Source: Pseudomonas sp. PDNC002 (lineage in GTDB: Bacteria > Pseudomonadota > Gammaproteobacteria > Pseudomonadales > Pseudomonadaceae). Taken from it: a stretch of DNA of 64,000 nt. Position numbers and translations under genes: made by a program. Every line of letters starts with the position of its first letter. The first letter of the stretch is position 1. Location of the stretch: NCBI RefSeq assembly GCF_016919445.1, contig NZ_CP070356.1:3008001-3072000 (forward strand), written 5' to 3'. This document shows, piece by piece, positions 34,425 through 45,831 of the stretch. Under the pieces are notes generated by a model. The model was not told the origin of the DNA. It made no database searches and saw only the letters and a list, made by a program, of their open reading frames with translations.

Positions 34425-34721
34425 ATGACCCTCGCCGTTCAGCACATCGAACAGACCCGCGTCGCCCTGGGGGCAGCGCTGGCCCAGCAGGACTGGGAAG
34501 CCATCGCTCGACTCGACCTCGAGTGTCGCGAGCACGTGGACGCCGCGATGGTCGAGCCGCTGGACGATGACAGCGATCTCAAGCGCAGCCTGGAAGGGTT
34601 GCTGGTGCTTTACCGCGAACTGGTCCACGCTGTCACTCGTCAGCGCGAGGATGTGGCCGGCGAGATTCTGCGTGTCAACCGCTCGCACCAGGGCGCCAAG
34701 GTCTACCAGATGTTCGGCTGA
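34425..34721 (+). CDS. fliT: Flagellar chaperone FliT-like protein
   Basis: The 98-residue helical protein starts at 34425, with AGGAG nine bases upstream; an earlier in-frame ATG would overlap fliS. Position after fliS and length match the FliT/FliS' protein of P. aeruginosa, which probably chaperones FliD. Sequence features are few (ELVHAVTRQREDVAGEILRV near 65), so the name rests mostly on context. Confidence 0.75.
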   Translation: MTLAVQHIEQTRVALGAALAQQDWEAIARLDLECREHVDAAMVEPLDDDSDLKRSLEGLLVLYRELVHAVTRQREDVAGEILRVNRSHQGAKVYQMFG

Positions 34722-34866
34722 TATCTCTCGATATCGGCTGTCTGCGCGCGACGACCGGCCCGCCTCGGTCGCCGCCGCATCCCCCGCGAACTGTGTCACA
34801 GTTCCATTGCCATGACCGGGATCAACACCCTTCGTCGGGCTGCATCAAAAAAAACACGCCATTAAT

Positions 34867-34895
34867 TTGACTCTTGCCACATTTTTGACTTTACT
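34867..34895 (+). promoter_or_regulatory. Possible sigma-70 promoter of fleQ
   Basis: An AT-rich island (about 34847-34905) stands out from the GC-rich surroundings. It contains TTGACT (34867-34872) followed after 17 bases by TTTACT. This fits a vegetative promoter, as known for fleQ, but the -10 is poor and a second TTGACT at 34885 competes. Confidence 0.3.
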
Positions 34896-34992
34896 AATGG
34901 CCAAATGCTGGCTAGCACGAGGAAATTGTGCTGTGGCCAGGTCGTGTCAGCCGCCGTACGACGGCCTTCAAGCCCCGGGATGACAAGCTAAG

Positions 34993-36468
<1,476 letters not shown>

Positions 36469-36521
36469 CGCCTCCGTCACACTCGTTTTCTCAAGTCATT
36501 GAAATATAACGAGTAAATTTT

Positions 36522-36537
36522 AGGCACGCGGTTTGCT
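36522..36537 (+). promoter_or_regulatory. Sigma-54 promoter of fleSR
   Basis: AGGCAC-GCGGT-TTGCT keeps the essential GG and GC and differs by one base from the consensus. It lies 53 bases before the chosen fleS start, consistent with FleQ control of fleSR. Confidence 0.85.
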
Positions 36538-36590
36538 AAGACTCATCCGACCGACAGATTCACAGCGTCGGACGGATGAGGAATAACCGC

Positions 36591-37814
36591 ATGATGCCAG
36601 CCGCCAATCGCCAGACTGAACTCGTTCCCCAACTGCCTGCAGAGCAGGTGCCGGTGGAGCAGCAGAGCCGTGCTCAACTGGAACAGACCTTCGCGCTGTT
36701 CAACCAGATGTCGAGCCAGCTCAATCAGTCGTACAGCCAGCTGGAGGCTCGTGTCACTGAGCTGAAAGGCGAACTCGCGCTGGTCAGCGCGCAGCGCATG
36801 CAGGAGCTGGCCGAGAAGGAGCGCCAGGCCAATCGCCTGCAGAGCCTGCTCGACGTGCTGCCCGGCGGCGTCATCATGATCGACGGCCAGGGCGTGGTGC
36901 GCGACGCCAATCCGGTGGCGGTCGCACTGCTCGGCAAGCCGCTGGTGGGCATGCTCTGGCGTGAAGTCATCTCCCGCAGCTTTGCCCCCCGTGCCGACGA
37001 TGGCCATGAAGTCTCCCTGCGCGATGGCCGCCGTGTGTCCATCGCCATCCGCCCGCTGAACGGCGAACCCGGCCAGCTCATCCTGCTCAACGACCTGACG
37101 GAAACCCGTCGCCTGCAGGACCAGCTTGCCCGCCACGAACGCCTGTCCGCCCTGGGCCGCATGGTCGCTTCGCTGGCTCACCAGATCCGTACGCCGCTGT
37201 CCGCCGCCATGCTCTATGCCGGGCACCTGAGCGAGGGTGAGCTGCCGGTCGAGCAGCAGCAGCGCTTTGCCGGTCGCATCAAGGAGCGCCTGCACGAACT
37301 GGAAAGCCAGGTGCGCGACATGCTGGTGTTCGCCCGTGGCGAACTGCCGCTGCCGGATCGCCTGGGCCCGAGCCAACTGTTCGCCAGCCTGCGTGCCGCC
37401 GCCGAATCCCACGTCACCGGCCTGAACATGCGCTGGCAGTGCGATGCGCGCCTGGGCGAGCTGATGTGCAACCGCGACACCCTGGTCGGCACCGTGCTCA
37501 ACCTGGTGGAGAACGCGATCCAGGCAGCCGGTCGCGACGTGCGCCTGAAAGTGCATCTTTACCCGCGCGGGAACACCTTGCGCCTGTCGGTCAGTGACAA
37601 CGGACCGGGCATGAGCGCCGAAACCCTGGCGCGCCTCGGCGAGCCGTTCTTCACCACCAAGACCACCGGCACCGGCCTCGGCCTGGCCGTGGTCAAGGCC
37701 GTCGCCAAGGCCCACCAGGGTGAGCTGCGCCTGCGCTCGCGTCCCGGTGTCGGCACCTGCGCCACCCTTGTTCTGCCGCTGATCGTGGCCCAACCCTTCG
37801 CGCACGAGGAATGA
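36591..37814 (+). CDS. fleS: Sensor histidine kinase FleS
   Basis: The protein has 407 residues from the ATG at 36591, seven bases after GAGGAA; the ATG at 36576 overlaps that site. It has no membrane segments, so it is cytoplasmic. It has a coiled region (about 30-95), a PAS domain (about 95-175), HisKA with His197 in SLAHQIRTPLS, and HATPase_c with NLVENAIQAA near 310, DNGPGM and GTGLGLAVVKA. It phosphorylates FleR for class III flagellar genes. The stop codon overlaps the longest possible fleR start. Confidence 0.95.
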   Translation: MMPAANRQTELVPQLPAEQVPVEQQSRAQLEQTFALFNQMSSQLNQSYSQLEARVTELKGELALVSAQRMQELAEKERQANRLQSLLDVLPGGVIMIDGQGVVRDANPVAVALLGKPLVGMLWREVISRSFAPRADDGHEVSLRDGRRVSIAIRPLNGEPGQLILLNDLTETRRLQDQLARHERLSALGRMVASLAHQIRTPLSAAMLYAGHLSEGELPVEQQQRFAGRIKERLHELESQVRDMLVFARGELPLPDRLGPSQLFASLRAAAESHVTGLNMRWQCDARLGELMCNRDTLVGTVLNLVENAIQAAGRDVRLKVHLYPRGNTLRLSVSDNGPGMSAETLARLGEPFFTTKTTGTGLGLAVVKAVAKAHQGELRLRSRPGVGTCATLVLPLIVAQPFAHEE

Positions 37815-37819
37815 TTTCC

Positions 37820-39235
37820 ATGGCCGCCAAAGTCCTGCTGGTCGAAGACGACCGCGCCCTTCGTGAAGCCCTCTCCGACACCCTGTCGCTCGGCGGGCAC
37901 GACTTCGTTGCCGTCGATTGCGCCGAGGCCGCGCTGCCGGCGCTGGAGAAGGACGCCTTCAGCCTGGTGATCAGCGACGTCAACATGCCGGGCATGGACG
38001 GGCACCAGTTGCTCGGCCTGATCCGCAAGCGCTACCCGCAGCTGCCGGTGTTGCTGATGACCGCCTATGGCGCCGTCGACCGCGCCGTGGACGCCATGCG
38101 CCAGGGCGCGGCGGATTACCTGGTCAAACCCTTCGAGCCGCGCGCGCTGCTGGAACTGGTGGCGCGGCATGCGCTGGGCAGTGTTTCCTCCGGCGCCGGC
38201 GAAGGTCCGGTGGCCCTGGAGCCTGCCAGCCAGCAGTTGCTGGAACTGGCTGCGCGTGTGGCGCGCAGCGATTCCACGGTGCTGATCTCCGGCGAGTCCG
38301 GCACCGGCAAGGAAGTGCTGGCGCAATACATCCACCAGCAATCGCCGCGCGCCGGCAAACCCTTCGTCGCGATCAACTGCGCGGCGATCCCGGACAACAT
38401 GCTCGAGGCCACCCTGTTCGGCCACGAGAAGGGCGCGTTCACCGGCGCCATCGCCGCCCAGCCAGGCAAGTTCGAGCTGGCCGACGGCGGCACCATCCTG
38501 CTCGACGAAATCTCCGAGATGCCGCTTGGCCTGCAGGCCAAGCTGCTGCGCGTGTTGCAGGAACGCGAGGTGGAGCGCGTCGGCGCGCGCAAGCCGATCA
38601 GCCTGGATATCCGCGTGCTCGCCACCACCAACCGCGACCTGCTCGGCGAAGTGGCTGCCGGGCGTTTCCGCGAGGATCTCTACTATCGCCTGTCGGTGTT
38701 CCCGCTGGCCTGGCGGCCGCTGCGCGAGCGTCCCGCCGACATCCTGCCGCTGGCCGAACGCCTGCTGGCCAAGTACGCACGCAAGATGAATCACGCGCCG
38801 GTCACCCTGGGCGACTGCGCCCGTGCCGCATTGCTGGCGTACACCTGGCCGGGCAACGTGCGCGAGCTGGACAACGCGATCCAGCGCTCGCTGATTCTGC
38901 AACAGGGTGGCCAGGTCCAGGCGGCTGACCTTTGCCTGACCGCGCCCATCGGCCTGGCTCCGCGCCCGCTGCTGACTGCCGTGCCGTCGCCGAGTGCGCC
39001 ACAGATTCCGGCGGGTGTCGAGATTCCGTCACCCGCTGCACAGGAGGCTGGCCAGTTGGGTGAGGACCTCAAGCGTCGTGAGTTCCAGATGATCATCGAC
39101 ACCCTGCGCAGCGAGCGCGGCCGCCGCAAGGAAGCCGCCGAACGGCTGGGCATCAGCCCGCGCACCCTGCGCTACAAGCTCGCGCAGATGCGTGATGCCG
39201 GCATGGATGTGGAGGCTTACCTCTACGCCAGCTGA
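37820..39235 (+). CDS. fleR: Response regulator FleR (sigma-54 activator)
   Basis: The protein has 471 residues from the ATG at 37820, nine bases after GAGGA. The receiver domain has phospho-acceptor Asp53 in ISDVNMPGMDG. The AAA+ domain has Walker A GESGTGKE from residue 158, then EKGAFTGAI and ILLDEISEMP. The C-terminal Fis helix-turn-helix is KEAAERLGISPRTLRYKLAQ. With FleS it turns on the basal body and hook operons with sigma-54. It is followed by a strong terminator. Confidence 0.96.
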   Translation: MAAKVLLVEDDRALREALSDTLSLGGHDFVAVDCAEAALPALEKDAFSLVISDVNMPGMDGHQLLGLIRKRYPQLPVLLMTAYGAVDRAVDAMRQGAADYLVKPFEPRALLELVARHALGSVSSGAGEGPVALEPASQQLLELAARVARSDSTVLISGESGTGKEVLAQYIHQQSPRAGKPFVAINCAAIPDNMLEATLFGHEKGAFTGAIAAQPGKFELADGGTILLDEISEMPLGLQAKLLRVLQEREVERVGARKPISLDIRVLATTNRDLLGEVAAGRFREDLYYRLSVFPLAWRPLRERPADILPLAERLLAKYARKMNHAPVTLGDCARAALLAYTWPGNVRELDNAIQRSLILQQGGQVQAADLCLTAPIGLAPRPLLTAVPSPSAPQIPAGVEIPSPAAQEAGQLGEDLKRREFQMIIDTLRSERGRRKEAAERLGISPRTLRYKLAQMRDAGMDVEAYLYAS

Positions 39236-39258
39236 GCCACCGACAAACAACCCCTCTT

Positions 39259-39285
39259 GGCCCGCATTCGTGCGGGCCTTTTCTT
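39259..39285 (+). terminator. Rho-independent terminator of fleSR
   Basis: GGCCCGCA, loop TTCG, TGCGGGCC, then TTTTCTT, 24 bases after the fleR stop. Confidence 0.92.
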
Positions 39286-39390
39286 GGTGGGGCTCGGTGG
39301 ATTCTGTGGTGTGCTGGTGTTTTCGTCTGGCTGCGGCCTGCATGGGAATGCCGGACCTTTCTCCTGGGTTGATCGACCGGGGAGCGAGCC

Positions 39391-39729
39391 ATGGACGAGG
39401 TGGAATTTGCGCGTCAACTGAGGCGTCGACAAACCGACGCTGAGCGGAGATTGTGGGCAGCGTTAAGAGATAGGCGTTTTCTTGGCCTGAAGTTCCGTCG
39501 GCAGGTGCCGTGCGGAATCTATGTGCTGGATTTCTACTGCCATGATCGTCGGCTGGCGGTGGAGCTGGATGGTGGGCAGCATCTGGAGTCTGCGCATGAT
39601 CGCGAGCGTGATGCGTGGCTGGCAGGGCAGGGGATTCGTGTTTTTCGGTATTGGAATCATGATGTGCTGGTGAGGACTGATGCCGTTTTAGAGGCGCTGC
39701 GTTTAGCGGTCGAATCCGGCGCGGGATGA
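39391..39729 (+). CDS. DUF559 domain protein (predicted PD-(D/E)XK endonuclease fold)
   Basis: The 112-residue protein is entirely a DUF559 domain: ARQLRRRQTDAERRLWAALR near 7, FRRQVPCGIYVLDFYCHDRR near 35, LAVELDGGQHLESAHDRERD near 55, and GIRVFRYWNHDVL near 82. The D and ExDGGQH pattern matches the nuclease-like core related to very-short-patch repair endonucleases. The cellular role of stand-alone DUF559 proteins is unknown. It stands alone between fleR and fliE, directly before a repeat array, and looks like an insertion in the flagellar locus. Confidence 0.8.
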   Translation: MDEVEFARQLRRRQTDAERRLWAALRDRRFLGLKFRRQVPCGIYVLDFYCHDRRLAVELDGGQHLESAHDRERDAWLAGQGIRVFRYWNHDVLVRTDAVLEALRLAVESGAG

Positions 39730-40330
39730 TCGCCCTCACCCCAACCCTCTCCCGGAGGGAGAGGGGGCTGTCCTCTGCCAATTGGATGTTTGGTGTTCGT
39801 TCTGCTGCAGCGCAATGTCCGGCTGAATGCCGGCCCGCCCGGCCACGCCGACCTGCTCCCTCTCCCTCTGGGAGAGGGGCCGACCTCTGCTAATTGGATG
39901 CTTGGCGTTCATCCTTTCCGAGCGGAGTATCCGGCGAAATGCCGTCCCCATCGGCCCCGCCGACCTGCCCCTCTCCCTCTGGGAGAGGGGCCGTCCTCTG
40001 CCAATTGGATGTTTGGCGTTCATCCTTTCCGAGCGGAGCATCCGGCGAATTGCCGTCCCCATCGGCCCCGCCGACCTGCCCCCTCTCCCTCTGGGAGAGG
40101 GGCCGACCTCTGCTAATTGGATGCTTGGCGTTCATCCTTTCCGAGCGGAGTATCCGGCGAAATGCCGTCCCCATCGGCCCCGCCGACCTGCCCCTCTCCC
40201 TCTGGGAGAGGGGCCGTCCTCTGCCAATTGGATATTTGGCGTTCATCCTTTCCGAGCGGAGTATCCGGCGAAATGCCGTCCCCATCGGCCCCGCCGACCT
40301 GCCCCCTCTCCCTCTGGGAGAGGGCTGGGG
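39730..40330. repeat. ~111 bp tandem array between the DUF559 gene and fliE
   Basis: The palindrome CCCTCTGGGAGAGGGG recurs with GGAGAGG cores at 39871, 39982, 40094, 40205 and 40317 (spacings 111-112), with an opening variant at 39750. Spacers carry AATTGGATGTTTGGCGTTCA, then CCTTTCCGAGCGGAG and ATGCCGTCCCCATCGGCC. Alternate units read GACCTCTGCTAATT or GTCCTCTGCCAATT, which suggests that pairs of units were duplicated together. No gene is present in 39730-40515; the last 180 bases hold the fliE control region. Confidence 0.92.
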
Positions 40331-40439
40331 TGAGGGGCTCTGGTCCGTGCACCAGGCCCTCAACCCGAAATACCCAATCATGAGTCTGGAAGCCCTGTTC
40401 CAGAGCTATCCTGCGCATTTTTCCTACACCCCGAAAACC

Positions 40440-40455
40440 TGGCACCCAAGTTGCA
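40440..40455 (+). promoter_or_regulatory. Sigma-54 promoter of fliEFGHIJ
   Basis: TGGCAC-CCAAG-TTGCA, full consensus match, 61 bases before the fliE start. Confidence 0.92.
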
Positions 40456-40515
40456 ATCCCCTGTGCAAAGCGCCGCGCGGTGTCAAAAAACCGCGGCCAG
40501 TCGGAGGGGTAAGTG

Positions 40516-40845
40516 ATGAGTCAGGGTATCGAGTTCAATCGTCTGTTGCTGGAAATGCGTTCCATGCAGATGGAAGCCATGGCCAAGGCGAAGACGCAGG
40601 CTGCACCGGCCGAGCCGGGTGCGCCGAGCTTCTCGCAGATGCTCGGCCAGGCAGTGGACAAGGTGAACGGTACCCAGCAGGCCGCCTCCGACATGGCGAC
40701 GGCTTTCGAGATGGGACAGAGCGGTGTGGATCTCACTGACGTGATGATCGCTTCGCAGAAGGCCAGTGTTTCTTTCCAGGCGATGACCCAGGTACGCAAC
40801 AAGCTCGTGCAGGCGTACCAGGACATCATGCAGATGCCGGTTTGA
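40516..40845 (+). CDS. fliE: Flagellar hook-basal body complex protein FliE
   Basis: The 109-residue protein ([20 protein letters not shown]) has the FliE core [20 protein letters not shown] and the C-terminal motif [20 protein letters not shown]. FliE joins the MS ring to the rod. The ATG at 40516 is chosen over the GTG directly before it because GGAGGG has better spacing. First gene of the operon. Confidence 0.95.
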   Translation: MSQGIEFNRLLLEMRSMQMEAMAKAKTQAAPAEPGAPSFSQMLGQAVDKVNGTQQAASDMATAFEMGQSGVDLTDVMIASQKASVSFQAMTQVRNKLVQAYQDIMQMPV

Positions 40846-40864
40846 GCGGCGAGGATCGTAGGTA

Positions 40865-42658
40865 ATGGCTGAAGCCACCGTTGTTGACAGTCAGGTTCCC
40901 GCCAAGCTCGGTGCCGATGCGCCGAAAAAGCCGCTGCTGGGCCTGAGCTTCCTCGAGAACCTCGCGGACATGCCGATGCTGCGCCAGGTCGGCCTGCTGG
41001 TCGGCCTCGCCGCGAGCATCGCCATCGGTTTCGGCATGGTGCTGTGGTCGCAACAGCCGGACTACAAGCCGCTGTATGGCAGCCTCAATGGCGTCGACGC
41101 CAACAAGGTGGTCGAGGCGTTGTCCGCCGCCGATATCGCCTACAAGATCGAGCCCAACTCCGGCGCGCTGCTGGTGAAGGCCGATGACCTCGGCCGCGCG
41201 CGCATGAAAGTCGCCGGCGCCGGCCTGGCGCCGACCGACAACAACGTCGGCTTCGAGATCCTCGACAAGGAACAGGCGCTGGGCACCAGCCAGTTCATGG
41301 AAGCGACCAATTACCGTCGCGGCCTGGAAGGCGAGCTGGCGCGTACCGTGTCGAGCCTGAACAACGTCAAGGCCGCCCGCGTGCACCTGGCGATTCCCAA
41401 GAGCTCGGTGTTCGTCCGCGACGACCGCAAGCCCAGCGCGTCGGTGCTGGTCGAGCTGTATCCGGGCCGCAGCCTGGAACCGAGCCAGGTGCTGGCCATC
41501 GTCAACCTGGTTGCCACCAGCGTGCCGGAACTGGACAAGTCCCAGGTCACCGTGGTCGACCAGAAAGGCAACCTGCTCTCCGACCAGCAGGAGCTGTCCG
41601 AGCTGACCATGGCCGGCAAGCAGTTCGACTTCACTCGCCGCATGGAAAGCAACTTCACCCAGCGCGTACACAGCATCCTCGCGCCGGTGCTCGGCAATGG
41701 TCGCTACAAGGCCGAGGTGTCCGCCGACGTCGACTTCAGCGCGGTGGAGTCCACTTCCGAATCGTTCAACCCGGACCAGCCGGCCCTGCGCAGCGAGCAG
41801 GTGAACAACGAGGAACGCCAGAACAGCAACGGCCCGCAGGGCGTTCCGGGGGCGCTGTCGAACCAGCCGCCGGGTCCGGCCAGCGCGCCGCAGTCCACCG
41901 CGCAGAATGCCGGTGCCGATTTCGTCGCCCCGGGTCAACCGCTGAAGGACGCCAACGGCCAGACGATCATCGATCCGAAGACCGGCAAGCCGGAACTCGC
42001 GCCGTATCCGACCGACAAGCGCCAGCAGAACACCCGCAACTACGAGCTGGACCGCTCGGTGAGCTACACCAAGCAGCAGCAGGGTCGCCTGCGCCGGCTT
42101 TCCGTCGCGGTGGTGCTGGACGACCGCATGACCGCCGATCCGAAGACCGGCGAAGTGAGCCATCAGCCGTGGTCCGCCGATGAGCTGGCGCGCTTCACCC
42201 GCCTGGTCCAGGACGCCGTGGGCTACGACGCCAGCCGTGGCGACAGCGTCAGCGTGATCAACGCGCCGTTCGCCCCGGAGCTTGGCGAGGAAATTACGTC
42301 GCCCCCGTTCTATACCCAGCCGTGGTTCTGGGACGTGGTCAAGCAGGTGCTGGGTATCCTCTTCATCCTGGTGCTGGTGCTCGGCGTGCTGCGTCCGGTG
42401 CTGAACAACCTGTCGGGTAACAAGAGCAAGGCCCTGGTGGGCGGCGGCGCAGCGGGCGAGGGTGGCCTCGGCGAGCTGGGCGGCCTGGAGGGCGAACTGT
42501 CCGATGACCGCGTGAGCCTCGGCGGCCCGGCCAGCATCCTGCTGCCCAGCCCCTCCGAGGGGTACGATGCACAATTGAATGCGATCAAGAGTCTGGTCGC
42601 CCAGGACCCGGGGCGCGTTGCCCAGGTAGTGAAGGACTGGATCAATTCCGATGAGTGA
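40865..42658 (+). CDS. fliF: Flagellar MS-ring protein FliF
   Basis: The protein has 597 residues, with two membrane segments (near 40-62 and 480-500) flanking the periplasmic ring-building domains. YCaJ-type motifs are VEALSAADIAYKIEPNSGAL near 83 and LARTVSSLNNVKAARVHLAI near 155. The C-terminal cytoplasmic tail (after 505) is acidic/leucine rich and binds FliG (SLVAQDPGRVAQVVKDWINS). It is the first structure built in the motor. Its stop overlaps the start of fliG. Confidence 0.96.
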   Translation: MAEATVVDSQVPAKLGADAPKKPLLGLSFLENLADMPMLRQVGLLVGLAASIAIGFGMVLWSQQPDYKPLYGSLNGVDANKVVEALSAADIAYKIEPNSGALLVKADDLGRARMKVAGAGLAPTDNNVGFEILDKEQALGTSQFMEATNYRRGLEGELARTVSSLNNVKAARVHLAIPKSSVFVRDDRKPSASVLVELYPGRSLEPSQVLAIVNLVATSVPELDKSQVTVVDQKGNLLSDQQELSELTMAGKQFDFTRRMESNFTQRVHSILAPVLGNGRYKAEVSADVDFSAVESTSESFNPDQPALRSEQVNNEERQNSNGPQGVPGALSNQPPGPASAPQSTAQNAGADFVAPGQPLKDANGQTIIDPKTGKPELAPYPTDKRQQNTRNYELDRSVSYTKQQQGRLRRLSVAVVLDDRMTADPKTGEVSHQPWSADELARFTRLVQDAVGYDASRGDSVSVINAPFAPELGEEITSPPFYTQPWFWDVVKQVLGILFILVLVLGVLRPVLNNLSGNKSKALVGGGAAGEGGLGELGGLEGELSDDRVSLGGPASILLPSPSEGYDAQLNAIKSLVAQDPGRVAQVVKDWINSDE

Positions 42659-43667
42659 AGCCCGCATGAGCGCCAAACTGAACAAGGTCGACAAGGCTGC
42701 CATCCTCCTGCTCTCCCTGGGTGAGACCGATGCTGCGCAGGTGCTGCGCCACATGGGCCCGAAGGAAGTGCAGAAGGTCGGCGTGGCCATGGCGCAGATG
42801 CGCAATGTCCATCGCGAACAGGTCGAGCAGGTGATGGGCGAGTTCGTCGAGATCGTCGGCGACCAGACCAGCCTGGGCGTGGGCGCCGACAGCTACATCC
42901 GCAAAATGCTCACCCAGGCCCTGGGCGAGGACAAGGCGAACAACCTCATCGACCGCATCCTGCTGGGCGGCAACACCAGCGGCCTGGACAGCCTGAAGTG
43001 GATGGAGCCGCGCGCCGTGGCCGACGTGATCCGCTACGAGCACCCGCAGATCCAGGCCATCGTGGTCGCCTACCTCGACCCGGACCAGGCCGGCGAAGTA
43101 CTCAGCCACTTCGACCACAAGGTGCGCCTGGACATCATCCTGCGCGTGTCCTCGCTCAATACCGTGCAGCCGTCCGCGCTCAAGGAACTGAACCTGATCC
43201 TGGAGAAACAGTTCGCCGGCAACGCCAACTCGACCCGCACCACCATGGGCGGCGTGAAGCGCGCGGCAGACATCATGAACTACCTCGACAGCTCGGTCGA
43301 AGGCGCGCTGATGGACGCCATCCGCGAAGTCGACGAGGACCTGTCCGGCCAGATCGAAGACCTGATGTTCGTCTTCGACAATCTTGCCGACGTCGACGAC
43401 CGCGGCATCCAGGCGCTGCTGCGCGAGGTGTCCTCGGACGTGCTGGTGCTGGCCCTCAAGGGCTCGGACGAAGCGATCCGCGAGAAGATCTTCCGCAACA
43501 TGTCCAAGCGTGCCGCCGAACTGCTGCGCGACGACCTGGAGGCCAAGGGCCCGGTGCGCGTCAGCGAAGTGGAAGGCGCGCAGAAGGAAATCCTCACCAT
43601 TGCCCGGCGCATGGCCGAGTCCGGCGAAATCGTGCTGGGCGGCAAGGGCGGCGAGGAGATGATCTAA
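42651..43667 (+). CDS. fliG: Flagellar motor switch protein FliG
   Basis: The protein has 338 residues. The N domain (KVDKAAILLLSLGETDAAQV) binds FliF, the middle has the EHPQIQAIVVAYLDP motif (near 127-141), and the C domain has charged torque residues (REKIFRNMSKRAAELLRDDL near 283). It turns ion flow into rotation and sets direction. It overlaps fliF by eight bases. Confidence 0.97.
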   Translation: MSEARMSAKLNKVDKAAILLLSLGETDAAQVLRHMGPKEVQKVGVAMAQMRNVHREQVEQVMGEFVEIVGDQTSLGVGADSYIRKMLTQALGEDKANNLIDRILLGGNTSGLDSLKWMEPRAVADVIRYEHPQIQAIVVAYLDPDQAGEVLSHFDHKVRLDIILRVSSLNTVQPSALKELNLILEKQFAGNANSTRTTMGGVKRAADIMNYLDSSVEGALMDAIREVDEDLSGQIEDLMFVFDNLADVDDRGIQALLREVSSDVLVLALKGSDEAIREKIFRNMSKRAAELLRDDLEAKGPVRVSEVEGAQKEILTIARRMAESGEIVLGGKGGEEMI

Positions 43668-43668
43668 G

Positions 43669-44457
43669 TTGGTCAAGGACGAGGACAAGCTCAGCGAACT
43701 GATTCGCGCGCGGGATACCGCGGGCTTCGATCGCTGGTCGCTGCCCAGCTTCGACCCGGCCCGGCCGGCGCCGGAACCCGAGCCCGAACCCGAGCCGGTG
43801 GTCGACGAGCAGCCGCAGATCGAGGAAGTACCGGAGGACGAGGTCAAGCCGCTGACGCTCGACGAGCTCGAGGCGATTCGCCAGGAGGCCTACAACGAAG
43901 GCTTCTCTACCGGCGAGAAAGACGGTTTCCACGCCGGCCAATTGAAGGCGCGCCAGGAAGCCGACGCGGCGCTGCAGCCGCGTCTGCAGAATCTGGAAAC
44001 CCTGATGTCGCACCTGCTTGACCCCATCGCCGAGCAGGACCAGATGCTCGAACAGGGCATGCTCAACCTGGTGACCCATGTGGTGCGCCAGGTGGTGCAA
44101 CGCGAGCTGGCCACCGATTCGAGCCAGATCCGCCAGGTGCTGCGCGAGGCGCTCAAGCTGTTGCCCATGGGCGCCGGCAACATCCGTATCCAGGTCAACC
44201 CGCAGGACTTCGAGTTGGTGAAGGCGCTGCGTGATCGTCATGAAGAGAGTTGGCGGATCATCGAGGACGACGGCCTGCTCCCGGGTGGCTGCCGCATCGA
44301 GACCGAACACTCGCGCATCGACGCCAGCGTCGAGACGCGCCTGGCCCAGGCCGTGAAGCAACTCTTCGAACAGCAGCGCGACCAGGCGACCCACGCGCTG
44401 GAGCCTGATCTGCATGTAGACCTCGACGCCGGCCAGGGCGACCCTGATGCGCCTTGA
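43669..44457 (+). CDS. fliH: Flagellar assembly protein FliH
   Basis: The protein has 262 residues from a TTG start two bases after the fliG stop. Before residue 50 there is a short Pro-Glu repeat (EPEPEPEP). A coiled middle follows (GLETGEK-like region, near 85-120), and the C-terminal FliH/HrpE domain ([20 protein letters not shown], near 140) binds the ATPase. FliH regulates FliI and carries it to the export gate. The 3' end overlaps fliI by 11 bases. The start is not certain because FliH N-termini vary. Confidence 0.92.
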   Translation: MVKDEDKLSELIRARDTAGFDRWSLPSFDPARPAPEPEPEPEPVVDEQPQIEEVPEDEVKPLTLDELEAIRQEAYNEGFSTGEKDGFHAGQLKARQEADAALQPRLQNLETLMSHLLDPIAEQDQMLEQGMLNLVTHVVRQVVQRELATDSSQIRQVLREALKLLPMGAGNIRIQVNPQDFELVKALRDRHEESWRIIEDDGLLPGGCRIETEHSRIDASVETRLAQAVKQLFEQQRDQATHALEPDLHVDLDAGQGDPDAP

Positions 44458-45802
44458 TCGCGTCAGCTTCGCCCGCCGCCTGCAGGGCTACAGCGAGGCG
44501 GTGAGCCTGCCGACGCAGCCGGTGGTGGAAGGCCGCCTGCTGCGCATGGTCGGCCTGACGCTGGAGGCCGAAGGCCTGCAAGCCGCCGTCGGCAGCCGCT
44601 GCCAGGTGATCAACGATGGCGGCTATCACCCCGTGCAGGTGGAAGCCGAAGTCATGGGCTTCGCCGGCAGCAAGATCTACCTGATGCCGGTGGGCAGCCT
44701 GGTCGGCATCGCCCCCGGCGCCCGCGTGGTGCCGCTGCCGGACTCCGGCCGCCTGCCCATGGGCATGTCCATGCTCGGCCGCGTGCTCGATGGCGTTGGC
44801 CGTGCGCTGGACGGCAAGGGCGGCATGCGCGCCGAGGACTGGGTGCCGATGGATGGCCCGATCATCAACCCGCTGGCGCGCGACCCGATCCACGAGCCCA
44901 TGGACGTCGGCATCCGCTCGATCAACTCGCTGCTCACCGTCGGCCGCGGCCAGCGCCTGGGCCTGTTCGCCGGTACCGGCGTCGGTAAATCCGTGCTGCT
45001 GGGCATGATGACCAAGTTCACCAAGGCCGACATCATCGTGGTCGGGCTGATCGGTGAACGGGGTCGTGAGGTGAAGGAGTTCATCGAGCACATCCTCGGC
45101 GAGGAAGGCCTCAAGCGTTCCGTGGTCGTCGCATCGCCAGCGGACGACGCGCCGCTGATGCGCCTGCGCGCGGCGCAATACTGCACGCGGATCGCCGAAT
45201 ATTTCCGCGACAAGGGCAAGAACGTCCTGCTGCTGATGGATTCGCTGACCCGTTACGCCCAGGCCCAGCGCGAGATCGCCCTGGCCATCGGCGAGCCGCC
45301 GGCGACCAAGGGCTATCCGCCGTCGGTGTTCGCCAAGCTGCCGCGCCTTGTCGAGCGCGCCGGCAATGGCGAGAAGGGCGGCGGCTCGATCACCGCGTTC
45401 TACACCGTGCTCAGCGAGGGCGACGACCAGCAGGACCCCATCGCCGATGCCGCCCGTGGCGTGCTCGACGGTCACTTCGTGCTGTCGCGCCGGTTGGCCG
45501 AGGAAGGCCATTACCCGGCCATCGATATCGAGGCCTCCATCAGCCGGGTGATGCCGCAAGTCACCACGCCTGAGCACCTGCGCGATGCCCAGCGCTTCAA
45601 GCAACTGTGGTCGCGCTACCAGCAGAGCCGCGACCTGATCAGCGTTGGCGCCTATGTGGCCGGTGGCGATCCAGAAACCGACCTGGCGATCCAGCGTTTC
45701 CCGATCATGCGCCAGTTCCTCCGCCAGGGGCTGGACGAAAGCCAGAACCTCGACGACAGCCGCCTGCTGCTCGACGCGGTAGTCAGCGGTAAGGCTGGGT
45801 GA
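44447..45802 (+). CDS. fliI: Flagellum-specific ATPase FliI
   Basis: The 451-residue protein is an F1-beta-like ATPase with Walker [15 protein letters not shown] (Lys181), Walker [21 protein letters not shown] near 260, and [20 protein letters not shown] near 315. It powers unloading of export substrates with FliH and FliJ. It is followed by an unusual 100 bp gap holding a repeat before fliJ. Confidence 0.97.
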   Translation: MRLDRVSFARRLQGYSEAVSLPTQPVVEGRLLRMVGLTLEAEGLQAAVGSRCQVINDGGYHPVQVEAEVMGFAGSKIYLMPVGSLVGIAPGARVVPLPDSGRLPMGMSMLGRVLDGVGRALDGKGGMRAEDWVPMDGPIINPLARDPIHEPMDVGIRSINSLLTVGRGQRLGLFAGTGVGKSVLLGMMTKFTKADIIVVGLIGERGREVKEFIEHILGEEGLKRSVVVASPADDAPLMRLRAAQYCTRIAEYFRDKGKNVLLLMDSLTRYAQAQREIALAIGEPPATKGYPPSVFAKLPRLVERAGNGEKGGGSITAFYTVLSEGDDQQDPIADAARGVLDGHFVLSRRLAEEGHYPAIDIEASISRVMPQVTTPEHLRDAQRFKQLWSRYQQSRDLISVGAYVAGGDPETDLAIQRFPIMRQFLRQGLDESQNLDDSRLLLDAVVSGKAG

Positions 45803-45831
45803 TGGACTCCATCCCGAGCGCTGAGTGCATT

